Source of the DNA: Paenibacillus larvae subsp. larvae
GTDB taxonomy: Bacteria; Bacillota; Bacilli; Paenibacillales; NBRC-103111
Length of the DNA stretch: 64,000 nucleotides
Assembly: GCF_002003265.1 (NCBI RefSeq)
Contig: NZ_CP019687.1
Location: 3,060,001-3,124,000 of the forward strand
Direction: 5' to 3'
Below are positions 55,821-63,953 of the stretch, piece after piece. How positions within the stretch are numbered: position 1 is the first letter of the stretch; each line of letters opens with the position of its first letter. Position numbers and translations under genes: made by a program. A model generated the notes under the pieces. The model made no database searches, was not told the DNA's origin, and saw only the letters and a program-made list of their open reading frames with translations.

Positions 55821-56174
55821 CTAATTCCGGTAGTCGAATAAAATACTTTCCGGCGAATAATCCGCAGCATAAGCGGATTTCTGTGATTTGGCCTGATTCA
55901 TCCGCTTTAACCCGTTTGTGGCCTCGTCCTTTAAATCCTCCATCCGCTGGATAAAAATTCCGTCAAACGACAGGATGTTCTGAACTGTGGGTAAATGGGC
56001 TTTCCGCTCTGCTTCATCCACAGGAAGGCCTTGAATCGCCTGAATCAGCCTCCCCCTCTGCTCTACGAAGGATTCCAGTTCCTCATATGTTGCTCTGCTT
56101 AGACGGGCCAACATACCCTCTGTAAGCATCTTTAACTCGACAATTAAGGTTGAAAGGGAGTTCTGCTTATCCAT
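55821..56174 (-). CDS. fliT: FliT-like flagellar chaperone
   Basis: 117 residues, entirely helical and charged (LIVELKMLTEGMLARLSRATYE, FIQRMEDLKDEATNGLKRMN). Position right after fliS, overlapping it by 8 bp, and helical composition fit FliT, the chaperone of the filament cap FliD. FliT sequences are poorly conserved, so context carries most of the call. It is the last gene of fliD-fliS-fliT, followed by a terminator. Confidence 0.7.
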   Translation of the reverse strand: MDKQNSLSTLIVELKMLTEGMLARLSRATYEELESFVEQRGRLIQAIQGLPVDEAERKAHLPTVQNILSFDGIFIQRMEDLKDEATNGLKRMNQAKSQKSAYAADYSPESILFDYRN

Positions 56175-56565
56175 GTTGGGATATCCCCGCTACAGACCCT
56201 GCAGCCTGTTTGCCGGCTTCTGTCCAGGCTTCCTTTAATTCCATTAACTGAGAGAGCACTTCTTCTGCAGGCTTTGCAGATTTGTTCACATTTGACTGGA
56301 TGAGCTGATGAAGCATATATTCGTAGATTCGCAGCAGGTTGTTAGAAATCTCGTAGTTAAAATTCAGGGAGGCAATCATTTCATGTAAAATGGACTGTGC
56401 TTTGCATAGATTCGTATTTGTCTTTTCCATATTGTGTTCTTGTATGCCTTCTATACCCAATTTAACAAAGCGGATCGCTCCATCGTACAGCATAAGCAGT
56501 AGCTGAGCCGGCGAAGCTGTCTGCGCCTTGGTCTGTTGGTATTTTTGATAGGGAGAAGGGATCAA
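56167..56565 (-). CDS. fliS: Flagellin export chaperone FliS
   Basis: 132 residues. The N-terminal YQKYQQTKAQTASPAQLLLM and LLMLYDGAIRFVKLGIEG are the FliS signature; FliS holds flagellin unfolded for export and in Bacillus also affects FliW release. The start is TTG 56565 with AAGGAGTG upstream. It lies 13 bp after fliD and overlaps fliT by 8 bp, so the three are one unit. Normal length. Confidence 0.93.
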   Translation of the reverse strand: MIPSPYQKYQQTKAQTASPAQLLLMLYDGAIRFVKLGIEGIQEHNMEKTNTNLCKAQSILHEMIASLNFNYEISNNLLRIYEYMLHQLIQSNVNKSAKPAEEVLSQLMELKEAWTEAGKQAAGSVAGISQHG

Positions 56566-56578
56566 CGGAGTTCACTCC

Positions 56579-58096
56579 TTATTTAGACATAAAGCTCATC
56601 AAACTTCCGGATTGAGAGTTCAACTTGTTTAAAGCGACTTCCATGGCAGTAAATTGCCTATAATACCGGTCTTCAATTGATTTTAATTTAGCATTGGTCT
56701 GATCAATTTTCTTGTTCAGCTCAGCTATCTGCTTACCAAGTATACTTTGATCTTTTAATGTACTGCCTTTATCCGTACTGTAGCGGGATGTCCCAGCTTT
56801 ATCCGAGATGTCTTTCAAGGTCCCTTTTAGACTGTCAACCATTTTGTTAAAAACCCCCACCTGTTCTTGTGGAGGATTGTCCCCGGATGGTCTATTGGTG
56901 AAGAAGGCCATTAACTTTTCGGGATTCTTCTCTAGTGTCTCTCTCAGTTTGGCTTCATTCTTAAGGGTCAGTTTCCCGCCCTCAAACCATTTACCTGTTT
57001 CAATGCCGATATCGGCTAATGTAATGCTGTTTTTAGCCTTTTCCTCCGAAGTGGCATCAGCGGGTCCGAGGTATATCGGGGTAGTCATAGCAGAACGCAA
57101 TTCAGAAATGGCTTTTCTAAGAATGGGGTCTCCTTTAAGCATACCGCTTTTGGCTTTTTCTTCCCACAGCTTGATATCCGCTTCCTTCATATCCTTTTTC
57201 TGTTCATCAGTAAGAGGCGGAAATTTACGGTAACGTTCTTCAATTACTTTATCATTCAGTAACTTGAGTACTTCGTTGTAATCATTAATAAAAGACTTGA
57301 TGGTTTCTACAATCTGATCCGCATCAAGGCTTGTACTTACAATGCTTGGCTGATTGCCGGTTGCTGCATGCAAGGTTACTTCAATTCCATTGACGCTGAA
57401 CTGGTTGCTGGAATAAGTTGCCTCAACTCCATTGATAACCACCTTGGCATCAGTTCCCTGGATTTTTTCATTCAGATTTAAATTATCTGTACCTGTGAGA
57501 AGCGAACCTCCAAGTGAAATTTCTTTGGTTCCTGTTGTTTTGGATGTTAATGAGATTTGTCCGTTATCAGGATTATAAAAAGCGGTTACCCCTGCTTCTT
57601 TATTCCCGTTGATTTTTTGCACGATAGTATTCAAGGTGTCTGTATTCGGATCGAAGTCAATGCTCACCCCGTTTATTTTGATAGAGGTTTCTCCATCCAA
57701 CTTGAGGACTCCAGCGGCCTCCAGGTCAGCCAATTTTTCATCCCCTCTGCCCGCTAATTGACTGTTTTTTCCTTTTACCCTTGAGGAAGAGGCCAGACTT
57801 TCCACGTCTATGGTTATGGTGCCGGTTGCTGCCTTACTCGTTGCTTTTGCCGTAATGGCGGAAGCATTTCCGGATACCGCAGCCTTCAAAGTATTAAAGG
57901 AACTGGAAGTATATTTTGATAATAATTTGTTATTGCGGAAATCTACTAATTTACTATTAACTTCTCTGTAGCTGTTCTGCTGCCACTCATACAAAGTCTT
58001 CTTCTGATTCATTCTGTTGATCGGCTGGCGGTGGGCCTTCATCAAATTTGCTATCATTGAATCAATGTCCATACCACTAAAACCATTAATTCTCAT
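56579..58096 (-). CDS. fliD: Flagellar filament cap protein FliD
   Basis: 505 residues: the N-terminal FSGMDIDSMIANLMKAHRQPI and WQQNSYREVNSKLVDFRNN and the C-terminal coiled coil (ADLNKKIDQTNAKLKSIEDR-like; YYRQFTAMEVALNKLNSQSG, SLMSFMSK) are FliD hallmarks. It caps the filament and assists flagellin folding outside the cell. Start ATG follows AAGGAGG by 6 nt. A SigD-type promoter and a 20-codon frame precede it. It is intact and of usual length. Confidence 0.93.
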   Translation of the reverse strand: MRINGFSGMDIDSMIANLMKAHRQPINRMNQKKTLYEWQQNSYREVNSKLVDFRNNKLLSKYTSSSFNTLKAAVSGNASAITAKATSKAATGTITIDVESLASSSRVKGKNSQLAGRGDEKLADLEAAGVLKLDGETSIKINGVSIDFDPNTDTLNTIVQKINGNKEAGVTAFYNPDNGQISLTSKTTGTKEISLGGSLLTGTDNLNLNEKIQGTDAKVVINGVEATYSSNQFSVNGIEVTLHAATGNQPSIVSTSLDADQIVETIKSFINDYNEVLKLLNDKVIEERYRKFPPLTDEQKKDMKEADIKLWEEKAKSGMLKGDPILRKAISELRSAMTTPIYLGPADATSEEKAKNSITLADIGIETGKWFEGGKLTLKNEAKLRETLEKNPEKLMAFFTNRPSGDNPPQEQVGVFNKMVDSLKGTLKDISDKAGTSRYSTDKGSTLKDQSILGKQIAELNKKIDQTNAKLKSIEDRYYRQFTAMEVALNKLNSQSGSLMSFMSK

Positions 58097-58156
58097 ATGA
58101 TGTCCTCCTTATATTTTTCCATTCTCCAGTTTCCTTAATTAATACCTTGATGAAAA

Positions 58157-58219
58157 TCAATTAGACCTCGGGGGTCTAAATTGGTTTGGATTGTCTGCAA
58201 TACAATTTTGAATCTGCAT
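58157..58219 (-). pseudogene. 20-codon frame ahead of fliD, possible relic of flaG
   Basis: ATG 58219 has GGGAGG 7 nt upstream and encodes MQIQNCIADNPNQFRPPRSN before TGA. In another frame the following 60 bp read IKVLIKETGEWKNIRR, faintly like the KETGEVIREIP end of FlaG, the gene usually found between hag and fliD. Inference: flaG was lost by internal deletion and only its start and tail remain. It might also act as a leader peptide for fliD. A small palindrome (AGACCCCCGAGGTCT) lies inside. Confidence 0.4.
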
Positions 58220-58250
58220 ACAATAACCTCCCATATAACGTTTATACTTA

Positions 58251-58278
58251 ATATCGACCTTTTCACCCTAGTTATTTA
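58251..58278 (-). promoter_or_regulatory. SigD promoter of fliDST
   Basis: TAAA (58275-58278), 16 nt, GTCGATAT (58251-58258) on the minus strand; consensus TAAA-N15-GCCGATAT. The -10 differs by one base and the spacer by one. The rest of 58279-58578 holds no gene I can support. Confidence 0.65.
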
Positions 58279-58585
58279 GGTGTTTCGGCAGTTTTTCCAG
58301 TTCCGGGCTAAGATGAGGAAATATACGCCAGGATTCTTTATCATATCCGGCAAAAAGTGATCACCAAACAAAACCTATTAGTTTTATTTATCAAAAAACG
58401 GGGAGCGGTTAACTCCTATACTCTCACCTATGAAAACATGGAAGTACTTTGTAAAAATAATATTAAAAATGGTAACACGAAATTTAACCGGCCAGACCCT
58501 TGCTCTTGGCTATGAGGCGCTTTCCAGCCCCCATTCGGACTTTCACCCCAGAGATGACACCCAGTTGGACGTATATGCAAAAAAA

Positions 58586-58609
58586 GATCCTGAACATAAG
58601 TTCAGAATC
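58586..58609 (-). terminator. Terminator of hag
   Basis: GATTCTGAAC-TTAT-GTTCAGGATC (one G-U pair) is followed by TTTTTTTGCAT on the minus strand, 13 bp after the flagellin stop. Confidence 0.9.
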
Positions 58610-58622
58610 TTTAATGAGTAGA

Positions 58623-59462
58623 TTAGCGAAGCAATTGAAGCACGCCTTGGGGATGCTGGTTCGCTTGTGCCAGCATGGCTTGGGAAGCTTGCAAAAGTAT
58701 GTTGTCTTTCGTCAGTTTCACCATTTCGGAGGCCATGTCGGTATCGCGAATACGGGATTCTGCGGCTTGCAGGTTCTCTGTTGTAGTTCCCAGGTTATTT
58801 ACCGTATGCTCCAGACGGTTTTGCTGAGCACCCAGCGTGGAACGAGCCGTATTTACTTGCTTTATTGCGTCTTCAATATCGGATACTTTAATTTTTGCAT
58901 CTTCAGGTGCTTTAGGATCTTCAGGTGCTTTAGAATCTTCTTTTCCTTTCAATTTCTCAAGTAGTCCAGCTGCTTGAGAAATGTCTGCCCCCTTGATTAC
59001 TAGGGAAACATCCTCGGAATCCCCGGTTACAATTTTGAATTCGTTATCCGTTTTAAAGACTTCTTTACCGTTAAACTTGGTCTTTTCCTGAATATTTTTT
59101 ATTTCTTCAGCCAATTGAATCATCTCAAGATCAAGGTTGGCTTTATCATCCTCATTGAAGGTCCCATTGGCTCTTTGAATAGTCAGTTCTTTCATACGAA
59201 CGAGCATGTCACTGATTTCGTTCATTGCACCCTCAGCCGTTTGTACAAGGGAAACACCATCCTGGGCGTTGCGCTGAGCTTGTTGGAGACCGCGGATTTG
59301 GCTTCTCATTTTTTCCGAGATGGAAAGTCCCGCCGCATCATCTGCCGCACGGTTAATGCGTAGACCGGAAGACAGCTTTTCCATGCTTTTACTGGAGCTC
59401 AGATTATTAATGCCGATGTTGCGATGCGTGTTCATTGCAGTAATATTATGATTGATAATCAT
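58623..59462 (-). CDS. hag: Flagellin
   Basis: 279 residues with conserved D0/D1 ends: MIINHNITAMNTHRNIGINN, GLRINRAADDAAGLSISEKM and the C-terminal NTARSTLGAQQNRLEHTVNN and LQAAESRIRDTDMASEMVKL. The central variable part is short and contains two 6-residue units KAPEDP/KAPEDA encoded by an 18-bp direct repeat. The start is 11 nt after AGGAGG. It is a single gene with a SigD promoter, a leader with CsrA sites, and a terminator. csrA and fliW lie directly upstream. Confidence 0.95.
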   Translation of the reverse strand: MIINHNITAMNTHRNIGINNLSSSKSMEKLSSGLRINRAADDAAGLSISEKMRSQIRGLQQAQRNAQDGVSLVQTAEGAMNEISDMLVRMKELTIQRANGTFNEDDKANLDLEMIQLAEEIKNIQEKTKFNGKEVFKTDNEFKIVTGDSEDVSLVIKGADISQAAGLLEKLKGKEDSKAPEDPKAPEDAKIKVSDIEDAIKQVNTARSTLGAQQNRLEHTVNNLGTTTENLQAAESRIRDTDMASEMVKLTKDNILLQASQAMLAQANQHPQGVLQLLR

Positions 59463-59496
59463 AATTCATTCTTCCTCCTTGAAAGTAAATTTTTTA

Positions 59497-59510
59497 CCAC
59501 ATCCATGTGG
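59497..59510 (-). promoter_or_regulatory. CsrA-binding hairpin in the hag leader
   Basis: On the minus strand CCACATGGATGTGG forms a 4-bp stem CCAC/GTGG with the hexaloop AUGGAU, presenting GGA as CsrA requires. It is close to the high-affinity sequence ACARGGAUGU. A second GGA overlaps the Shine-Dalgarno (AAGGAGGAAG, near 59470-59480). Confidence 0.75.
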
Positions 59511-59536
59511 CTGCTGCTCAGAAGGTCGGCCGACTT

Positions 59537-59818
59537 TCAATCAGCATTACTTATACTATCGACATCCCTTTCAGAAAGTTTAATAGCTCTTGAGAATTTT
59601 TTTAATTTTTCATTCAATTCCTTTATATCAAGTGCATACTGGGCGGATTCTGTATTGGCCTCCTGGATGGCTAGGTATACCTCTTTACGGAAAATGTCCA
59701 CGTCCTTGGGAGCCGTTATACCAACTTTGACCGTATCAGAATCTACCTGAAGAATTGTAATTTCAATGTTCTCCTGCAAAATGATGGATTCGCCTTTCCT
59801 TCGGGATAATACCAACAT
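59537..59818 (-). CDS. csrA: Translational regulator CsrA
   Basis: 93 residues: [20 protein letters not shown], then [23 protein letters not shown], the complete RNA-binding dimer fold. The C-terminus is about 20 residues longer than many CsrA proteins and charged ([20 protein letters not shown]); in Bacillus the C-terminal region contacts FliW. It represses hag translation. It starts 6 bp after fliW, and the hag promoter lies inside its 3' end. Confidence 0.95.
   Translation of the reverse strand: MLVLSRRKGESIILQENIEITILQVDSDTVKVGITAPKDVDIFRKEVYLAIQEANTESAQYALDIKELNEKLKKFSRAIKLSERDVDSISNAD
59556..59582 (-). promoter_or_regulatory. SigD promoter of hag inside csrA
   Basis: TAAA (59579-59582), exactly 15 nt, GTCGATAG (59556-59563) on the minus strand; consensus TAAA-N15-GCCGATAT. 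The transcript would start near 59549 and give a leader of about 85 nt that carries the CsrA hairpin. Confidence 0.75.
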
Positions 59819-59824
59819 TTGGGG

Positions 59825-60289
59825 TCACCCCTCTTTCCTTGCTTCTGAGGTTAGACTGGCAGGTGGGAGTAAAGGATGTTTAGTCGTATAAGCAGACTGA
59901 TGCAGAATGATCTGCTTTCCTTTCCGTTTCTCCACATTGAATACGAGAGGTGCCAAAAGATTTACCGTAGCTGTCTCCAATCGGCGTTTTACCGTAACGA
60001 CACAGCGAATCGCTACCTGCTCCGATTTTTCAATGTCCAATTCCTGCATGACTGTATCGGGAAGGATAAACTCATAATTCGCATAAAAAGAAAACGGATC
60101 CACAACAACCAAAGCAAGATCCCCATTTTCTACAGACTGCAAGTGGGAAAAGGGCGTATTATTCATATCCAGCAGAATGTATCGCCTAAACTCCTCGAAA
60201 CCGGGGATTCCTTTTGCAAATGAATAAATATGTTCTTCCTCCAGCTCAATTTCCCCAAAGCGGGACGTTTCTAAAAACACAGGCATCAC
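59825..60289 (-). CDS. fliW: Flagellar assembly factor FliW
   Basis: 154 residues: FLETSRFGEIELEEEHIYSF, AKGIPGFEEFRRYILLDM, LALVVVDPFSFYANYEFILP and the late VNLLAPLVFNVEKRKGKQII are all FliW hallmarks. FliW binds flagellin or CsrA: free FliW sequesters CsrA, and flagellin build-up titrates FliW. It is directly followed by csrA and hag, so the full partner-switch circuit is in one block. Normal length. Confidence 0.95.
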   Translation of the reverse strand: MMPVFLETSRFGEIELEEEHIYSFAKGIPGFEEFRRYILLDMNNTPFSHLQSVENGDLALVVVDPFSFYANYEFILPDTVMQELDIEKSEQVAIRCVVTVKRRLETATVNLLAPLVFNVEKRKGKQIILHQSAYTTKHPLLPPASLTSEARKEG

Positions 60290-60387
60290 TCCTCACTCTT
60301 GACAGATTCCATCAAACCAAAATTACAAAAAAGCCACACAGATGAATCAGGAATGGAAGTTCATCCGTACAGCTTAATGATACCTTG

Positions 60388-60948
60388 CTAGGCCTTGAGA
60401 TCAACGACAGGCGGAGTGATTGTAAGGGAAGGATACTTCTCCATCCATATGCTCAACTCTCCACTGTGGTACTTGATTTCCGGCTTATTCACCCGAACCT
60501 GCAACTGGAAGTCGCCTTCTACTACGTCCTTCTGTTTTTCATTTACCACAAAGTAGATATCTACGTTATTTGAGCTGGCCGGACCCAAATAATCTATTTT
60601 GGATCTGCCATTTCGCCACTCTGTACCTATATCCGCAATGGCATTCCCTTTATGAAAAGCAGCCAACCGATTTCCCCGTTCTACAATATTGGCAATAGCT
60701 TGCAGCACAATTTGCGGGGTTTGGGAATAAATATGGTTCAGGAAAGGGACAAGTTTCCCCCCGTTCAATGCTTCCCAAGCCTTGCTTTGATCAATATACA
60801 TCTCTGGCTTTGGACTTCTGATTTCCACATGGGCAGGAGTGGTCTTTATTTGCATATCCGCTTGATGCTGGCGGATCTCATATTGTCCTGGTTCCGTATT
60901 CATTCCAATCCTGCCATGTTCCTGGTGCATCGCAATCATGGGTATCAT
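60388..60948 (-). CDS. DUF6470 family protein of the late flagellar operon
   Basis: 186 residues; repeated short motifs KPEMYIDQSKAWEAL, IANIVERGNRLAAFHKGNAI, FQLQVRVNKPEIKYHSGELS and a C-terminal YPSLTITPP. This family lies between flgL and fliW in Bacillus and Paenibacillus (YviE in B. subtilis); its function is unknown. The start follows GAGGTGATC and lies 10 bp after flgL. No signal peptide or membrane helix. Intact. Confidence 0.8.
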   Translation of the reverse strand: MIPMIAMHQEHGRIGMNTEPGQYEIRQHQADMQIKTTPAHVEIRSPKPEMYIDQSKAWEALNGGKLVPFLNHIYSQTPQIVLQAIANIVERGNRLAAFHKGNAIADIGTEWRNGRSKIDYLGPASSNNVDIYFVVNEKQKDVVEGDFQLQVRVNKPEIKYHSGELSIWMEKYPSLTITPPVVDLKA

Positions 60949-60958
60949 AAGGAAATGA

Positions 60959-61857
60959 TCACCTCATGAAATCCACAAGAGAAGGCATAATGATTTTGGA
61001 CCCTACTGCCAAAGAAGTCTGATAACAATTTTCCTGTATCTTTTCTTCATAAATTAATTTAATAATGTCGGCGTCTTCTGTCTTGGCCTGTAGGCTGGTT
61101 AAATTTGTCTCAAGATCCTTCAGCCTTTCTCGGGTCAGTTCTACACGGTTTACCTTAGCCCCTACTTCCGAACGGACCGACTGCATTTTATCAAAACGGC
61201 TTTCCAGTTTGCCTCTCAGGGCGTTAACCTGATCGTAATCTTCGTTTTCCAGGGCCTGGGAAAATTCCTCCAACACTTTAAAAATTTGATCTTCATCTTC
61301 AGGATTTCCAAAAATTTCCCCACCCGAATAATTGATATCAATTTGAACACCTGCACCTATATCGTAAATAATTTTACCGGCATCGGTAAAAGCTGAAGCA
61401 GCCGTTTTTTCAGTGTAAGGCATTTGATCCACCTTTTGTCCGTTAAATACATACCTGCCATTGTACCGGCTGTTCGCGATATTCAAAAGCTCATCCTTCA
61501 ATTCATTGACTTCTTTTTTAATACCGTTCAATGTTTCCGGGGACTTTCCCCCGATGATGCCGCGTTTGTAGCCAGTTCTTTAAGACGATGCATAATATCC
61601 GTTGATTGGCCGATAGTTTTATCGTTAAAATCAAACCATGATAAAGCATCTTCGACGTTCTTCTTATACTGTTGATTAGCCGTAAGTTCACTGCGGTAAT
61701 AAACGGAATATGTAACCCCTATCGGATCGTCCGATGGCTTGTTCAGTTTACGTCCGGTATTTATTTGCATGGTTATGTCAGCCAGTTTGTTTAAAGTCGA
61801 ATTTAAGTTTCGATTAATTTGTGAATGCATCATTCCCTGCGTGATACGCATAGACAT
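60959..61857 (-). pseudogene. flgL: Hook-filament junction protein FlgL, one-base frameshift in a G run
   Basis: ATG 61857 (GGAGGTAAACGAG upstream) reads MRITQGMMHSQINRNLNSTL to ELATNAASSGESPRKH and stops. A single extra G in the run at 61548-61552 (minus-strand G5) would restore SGGKSPETLNGIKKEVNELK and the whole C-terminus (NIANSRYNGRYVFNGQ, LTSLQAKTEDADIIKLIYEE) in frame, giving the normal 299 residues. FlgL joins hook and filament; without it filaments do not assemble. A sequencing or assembly error in a homopolymer is possible, as is slippage-based switching. Confidence 0.85.
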
Positions 61858-61876
61858 CTCGTTTACCTCCTAATTC

Positions 61877-63436
61877 CTACCGACCTGCCGTTCCGGTTCC
61901 ATTAATCAATTTATTCAGTATTTCATCGTACGTAGTCATAAATCGTGCTGCGGCATTAAAGGAATGATTGTATTTTACCATTTCCATCATTTCTTCCAGT
62001 TCCACTACACCACTTACAGATGTTCGCCGAGTATCTGCCTGCACTACCAGTTTTCCTTCATTCTCATACTGTCTGGTGGCTTCCTTAGATTGCACACCAA
62101 GCTGTCCTACTAAAGATCCATAGAAATCGTTTATTGTACTGTTTGTAATCCCACGCCCCGCCCCGCTAAAGGTAAACTTGGTATCTTTTAATTGAGCCAT
62201 AAGTTTGGCTAGCGTATTATTTCCGCTGATCAGTTTCTCATCTGCCCCCGTACCTTCTGTTGCCATAGAACTCGCTATTTTATTCGGATCATTGATAATA
62301 TCCGGATTCAGGCAAATATTCTCGGCTGTAATCACATCAGATCCGTCCTTGGTTGTGAAGAACGGCCCTCCGGCCTCAGGAGGGTTCCCGTTTATATATC
62401 CAAGCTGGTGAAGGCCGTTAAGCCCTTTGACCGTTACGGTCAAATCCTCGGTTAGTGTGCGGTTTGCCCCTGTGTAAGTAACTCCATCCAACACCGTACC
62501 TTCCGGGAGTACAGATCCCTTTGGAATCGTAATCGTAATTTCACCGTTTGCAATAGTATTGGCAATATCGTCAAGCTGTTTTTTGTAGTCATGGACATAA
62601 GTATCCCTGGATGTAATCAAACCTGCAAGTTCCCCGCTTGATAAATCCCCTGATTTAAAGGATTCTTCAATGGATTCCTTTGTTACCGGATTTACCTCCG
62701 TCCCAGATAGCAAATTAACTTTGCCCATGGAGATGTTGTAACCCTCCGGTCCCTCCGACACGGTAATATTCATCATTTTGGACAACTCGTCAGTCATCCT
62801 GTCCCGTTCGTCACGAAGATCATTCGCATGATCGCCCATCTTCTCCACACGAGTGATCTCATTGTTCAGGGTTGAGATGGTCTTCAGTATAGAGTTAACA
62901 TCTTCTATCTTCATATTTAAGCTCTTATCCAGACCCTGGCTTATGTCCTTAATCTGTTTACTGGCCTGGTTTATGGCTTCTGTAAGTGCTATTGCGTTCT
63001 GGCGAATCAGCTTTCTGCCGGTATTTTTGTCTGAGTCTTTGGAAAACTCCGCCCATGAATCCCAGAAGTTTTCCAGGACTTTTCTTAATCCGGTATCTGA
63101 AGGCTCCGGAAAAATCCCTTCCAACTTATCCAAAGTATCTTTCTGAATTTCCCAATTTCCCAGATTTTTGTATTCATTACGAAATTGTTCGTCCAGAAAA
63201 CGGTCACGAATCCGGGTAATGGAATGCATATCAACGCCTGTTCCCATCTGTCCCGGAATTGTGGTATGTCCAATTCCCGGATATTCAATGGGCATAGATG
63301 CATTTAAGTTTACACGCTGCCTGGAGTAACCAGGAATGTGTTGGTTCGAAATATTATGCCCGATAATATTTAATACGTTTTGACTGGCTAGCATGCTTCG
63401 TTTGGCTGTTTCAAAGCCAAAAAAACTGGATCTCAT
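61877..63436 (-). CDS. flgK: Hook-filament junction protein FlgK
   Basis: 519 residues: the N-terminal FFGFETAKRSMLASQNVLNI and GHNISNQHIPGYSRQRVNLN, and the C-terminal VELEEMMEMVKYNHSFNAAA RFMTTYDEILNKLI repeat the axial-protein ends that form coiled coils. It is the first junction protein distal to the hook. Start follows GGAGTG. It lies 13 bp after flgN and 19 bp before flgL. No lesion seen. Confidence 0.93.
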   Translation of the reverse strand: MRSSFFGFETAKRSMLASQNVLNIIGHNISNQHIPGYSRQRVNLNASMPIEYPGIGHTTIPGQMGTGVDMHSITRIRDRFLDEQFRNEYKNLGNWEIQKDTLDKLEGIFPEPSDTGLRKVLENFWDSWAEFSKDSDKNTGRKLIRQNAIALTEAINQASKQIKDISQGLDKSLNMKIEDVNSILKTISTLNNEITRVEKMGDHANDLRDERDRMTDELSKMMNITVSEGPEGYNISMGKVNLLSGTEVNPVTKESIEESFKSGDLSSGELAGLITSRDTYVHDYKKQLDDIANTIANGEITITIPKGSVLPEGTVLDGVTYTGANRTLTEDLTVTVKGLNGLHQLGYINGNPPEAGGPFFTTKDGSDVITAENICLNPDIINDPNKIASSMATEGTGADEKLISGNNTLAKLMAQLKDTKFTFSGAGRGITNSTINDFYGSLVGQLGVQSKEATRQYENEGKLVVQADTRRTSVSGVVELEEMMEMVKYNHSFNAAARFMTTYDEILNKLINGTGTAGR

Positions 63437-63449
63437 TTACTAACACTCC

Positions 63450-63953
63450 TTACGCTTTAGAATCAAACCTTCCAAGACAGGTGACACCTGAAGTTGAAGC
63501 CTCCTGCGGATTCCGGTATACAGCCTCCACTTCCGGAGTCTGGATGAATAAGTCTAACGAATAATTTATAAAAGCCAGCGATTGTTCTATCGATTTCTGA
63601 TTCAATTCATTGATCGGACGAAGCTCCTCAATTAGCCCCATCAATTCCTCCTGAAGTTCCATCAGCTCCTTCTTCTCTTCGGCTTTAAAAATAAGCCGGC
63701 TTAAATCCCGGATCGTCACTTTAGGGTCAGGACGGTAACCGCGGGCCAATAAATATTCGCCGGTGGCCTGAATCCGTTCCTGATTCAATTCATTCATTTC
63801 TCTGAGCAATTTGTTCTCTTTATGGACAATCAGGTTGAGCTTTTCAACCTGGTTGTTGACAATCACGGGTGTCTTCTCTCTGGCCAGGACAAGCAGTTCC
63901 CGGTGAAGGCGAATCAGCCCCTCCATGACATGAACCATTTTTTCTATCGACAT
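63450..63953 (-). CDS. flgN: FlgN-like chaperone for FlgK and FlgL
   Basis: About 167 residues, all helical (MVHVMEGLIRLHRELLVLAR, LREMNELNQERIQATGEYL, KKELMELQEELMGLIEELR), the usual FlgN profile. FlgN pilots FlgK and FlgL to the export gate. I prefer ATG 63953 because AGGTGA is 7 nt upstream; ATG 63959 lies only one base from it. It precedes flgK by 13 bp. Upstream, a frame ending PFIK at a stop (63986-63988) may be the end of flgM, but only four codons are in the window. Confidence 0.85.
   Translation of the reverse strand: MSIEKMVHVMEGLIRLHRELLVLAREKTPVIVNNQVEKLNLIVHKENKLLREMNELNQERIQATGEYLLARGYRPDPKVTIRDLSRLIFKAEEKKELMELQEELMGLIEELRPINELNQKSIEQSLAFINYSLDLFIQTPEVEAVYRNPQEASTSGVTCLGRFDSKA

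Noticed and set aside
58430-58621. 63-codon plus-strand frame between fliD and hag
   Set aside because: It runs through the hag terminator antisense and has no family pattern; judged chance.
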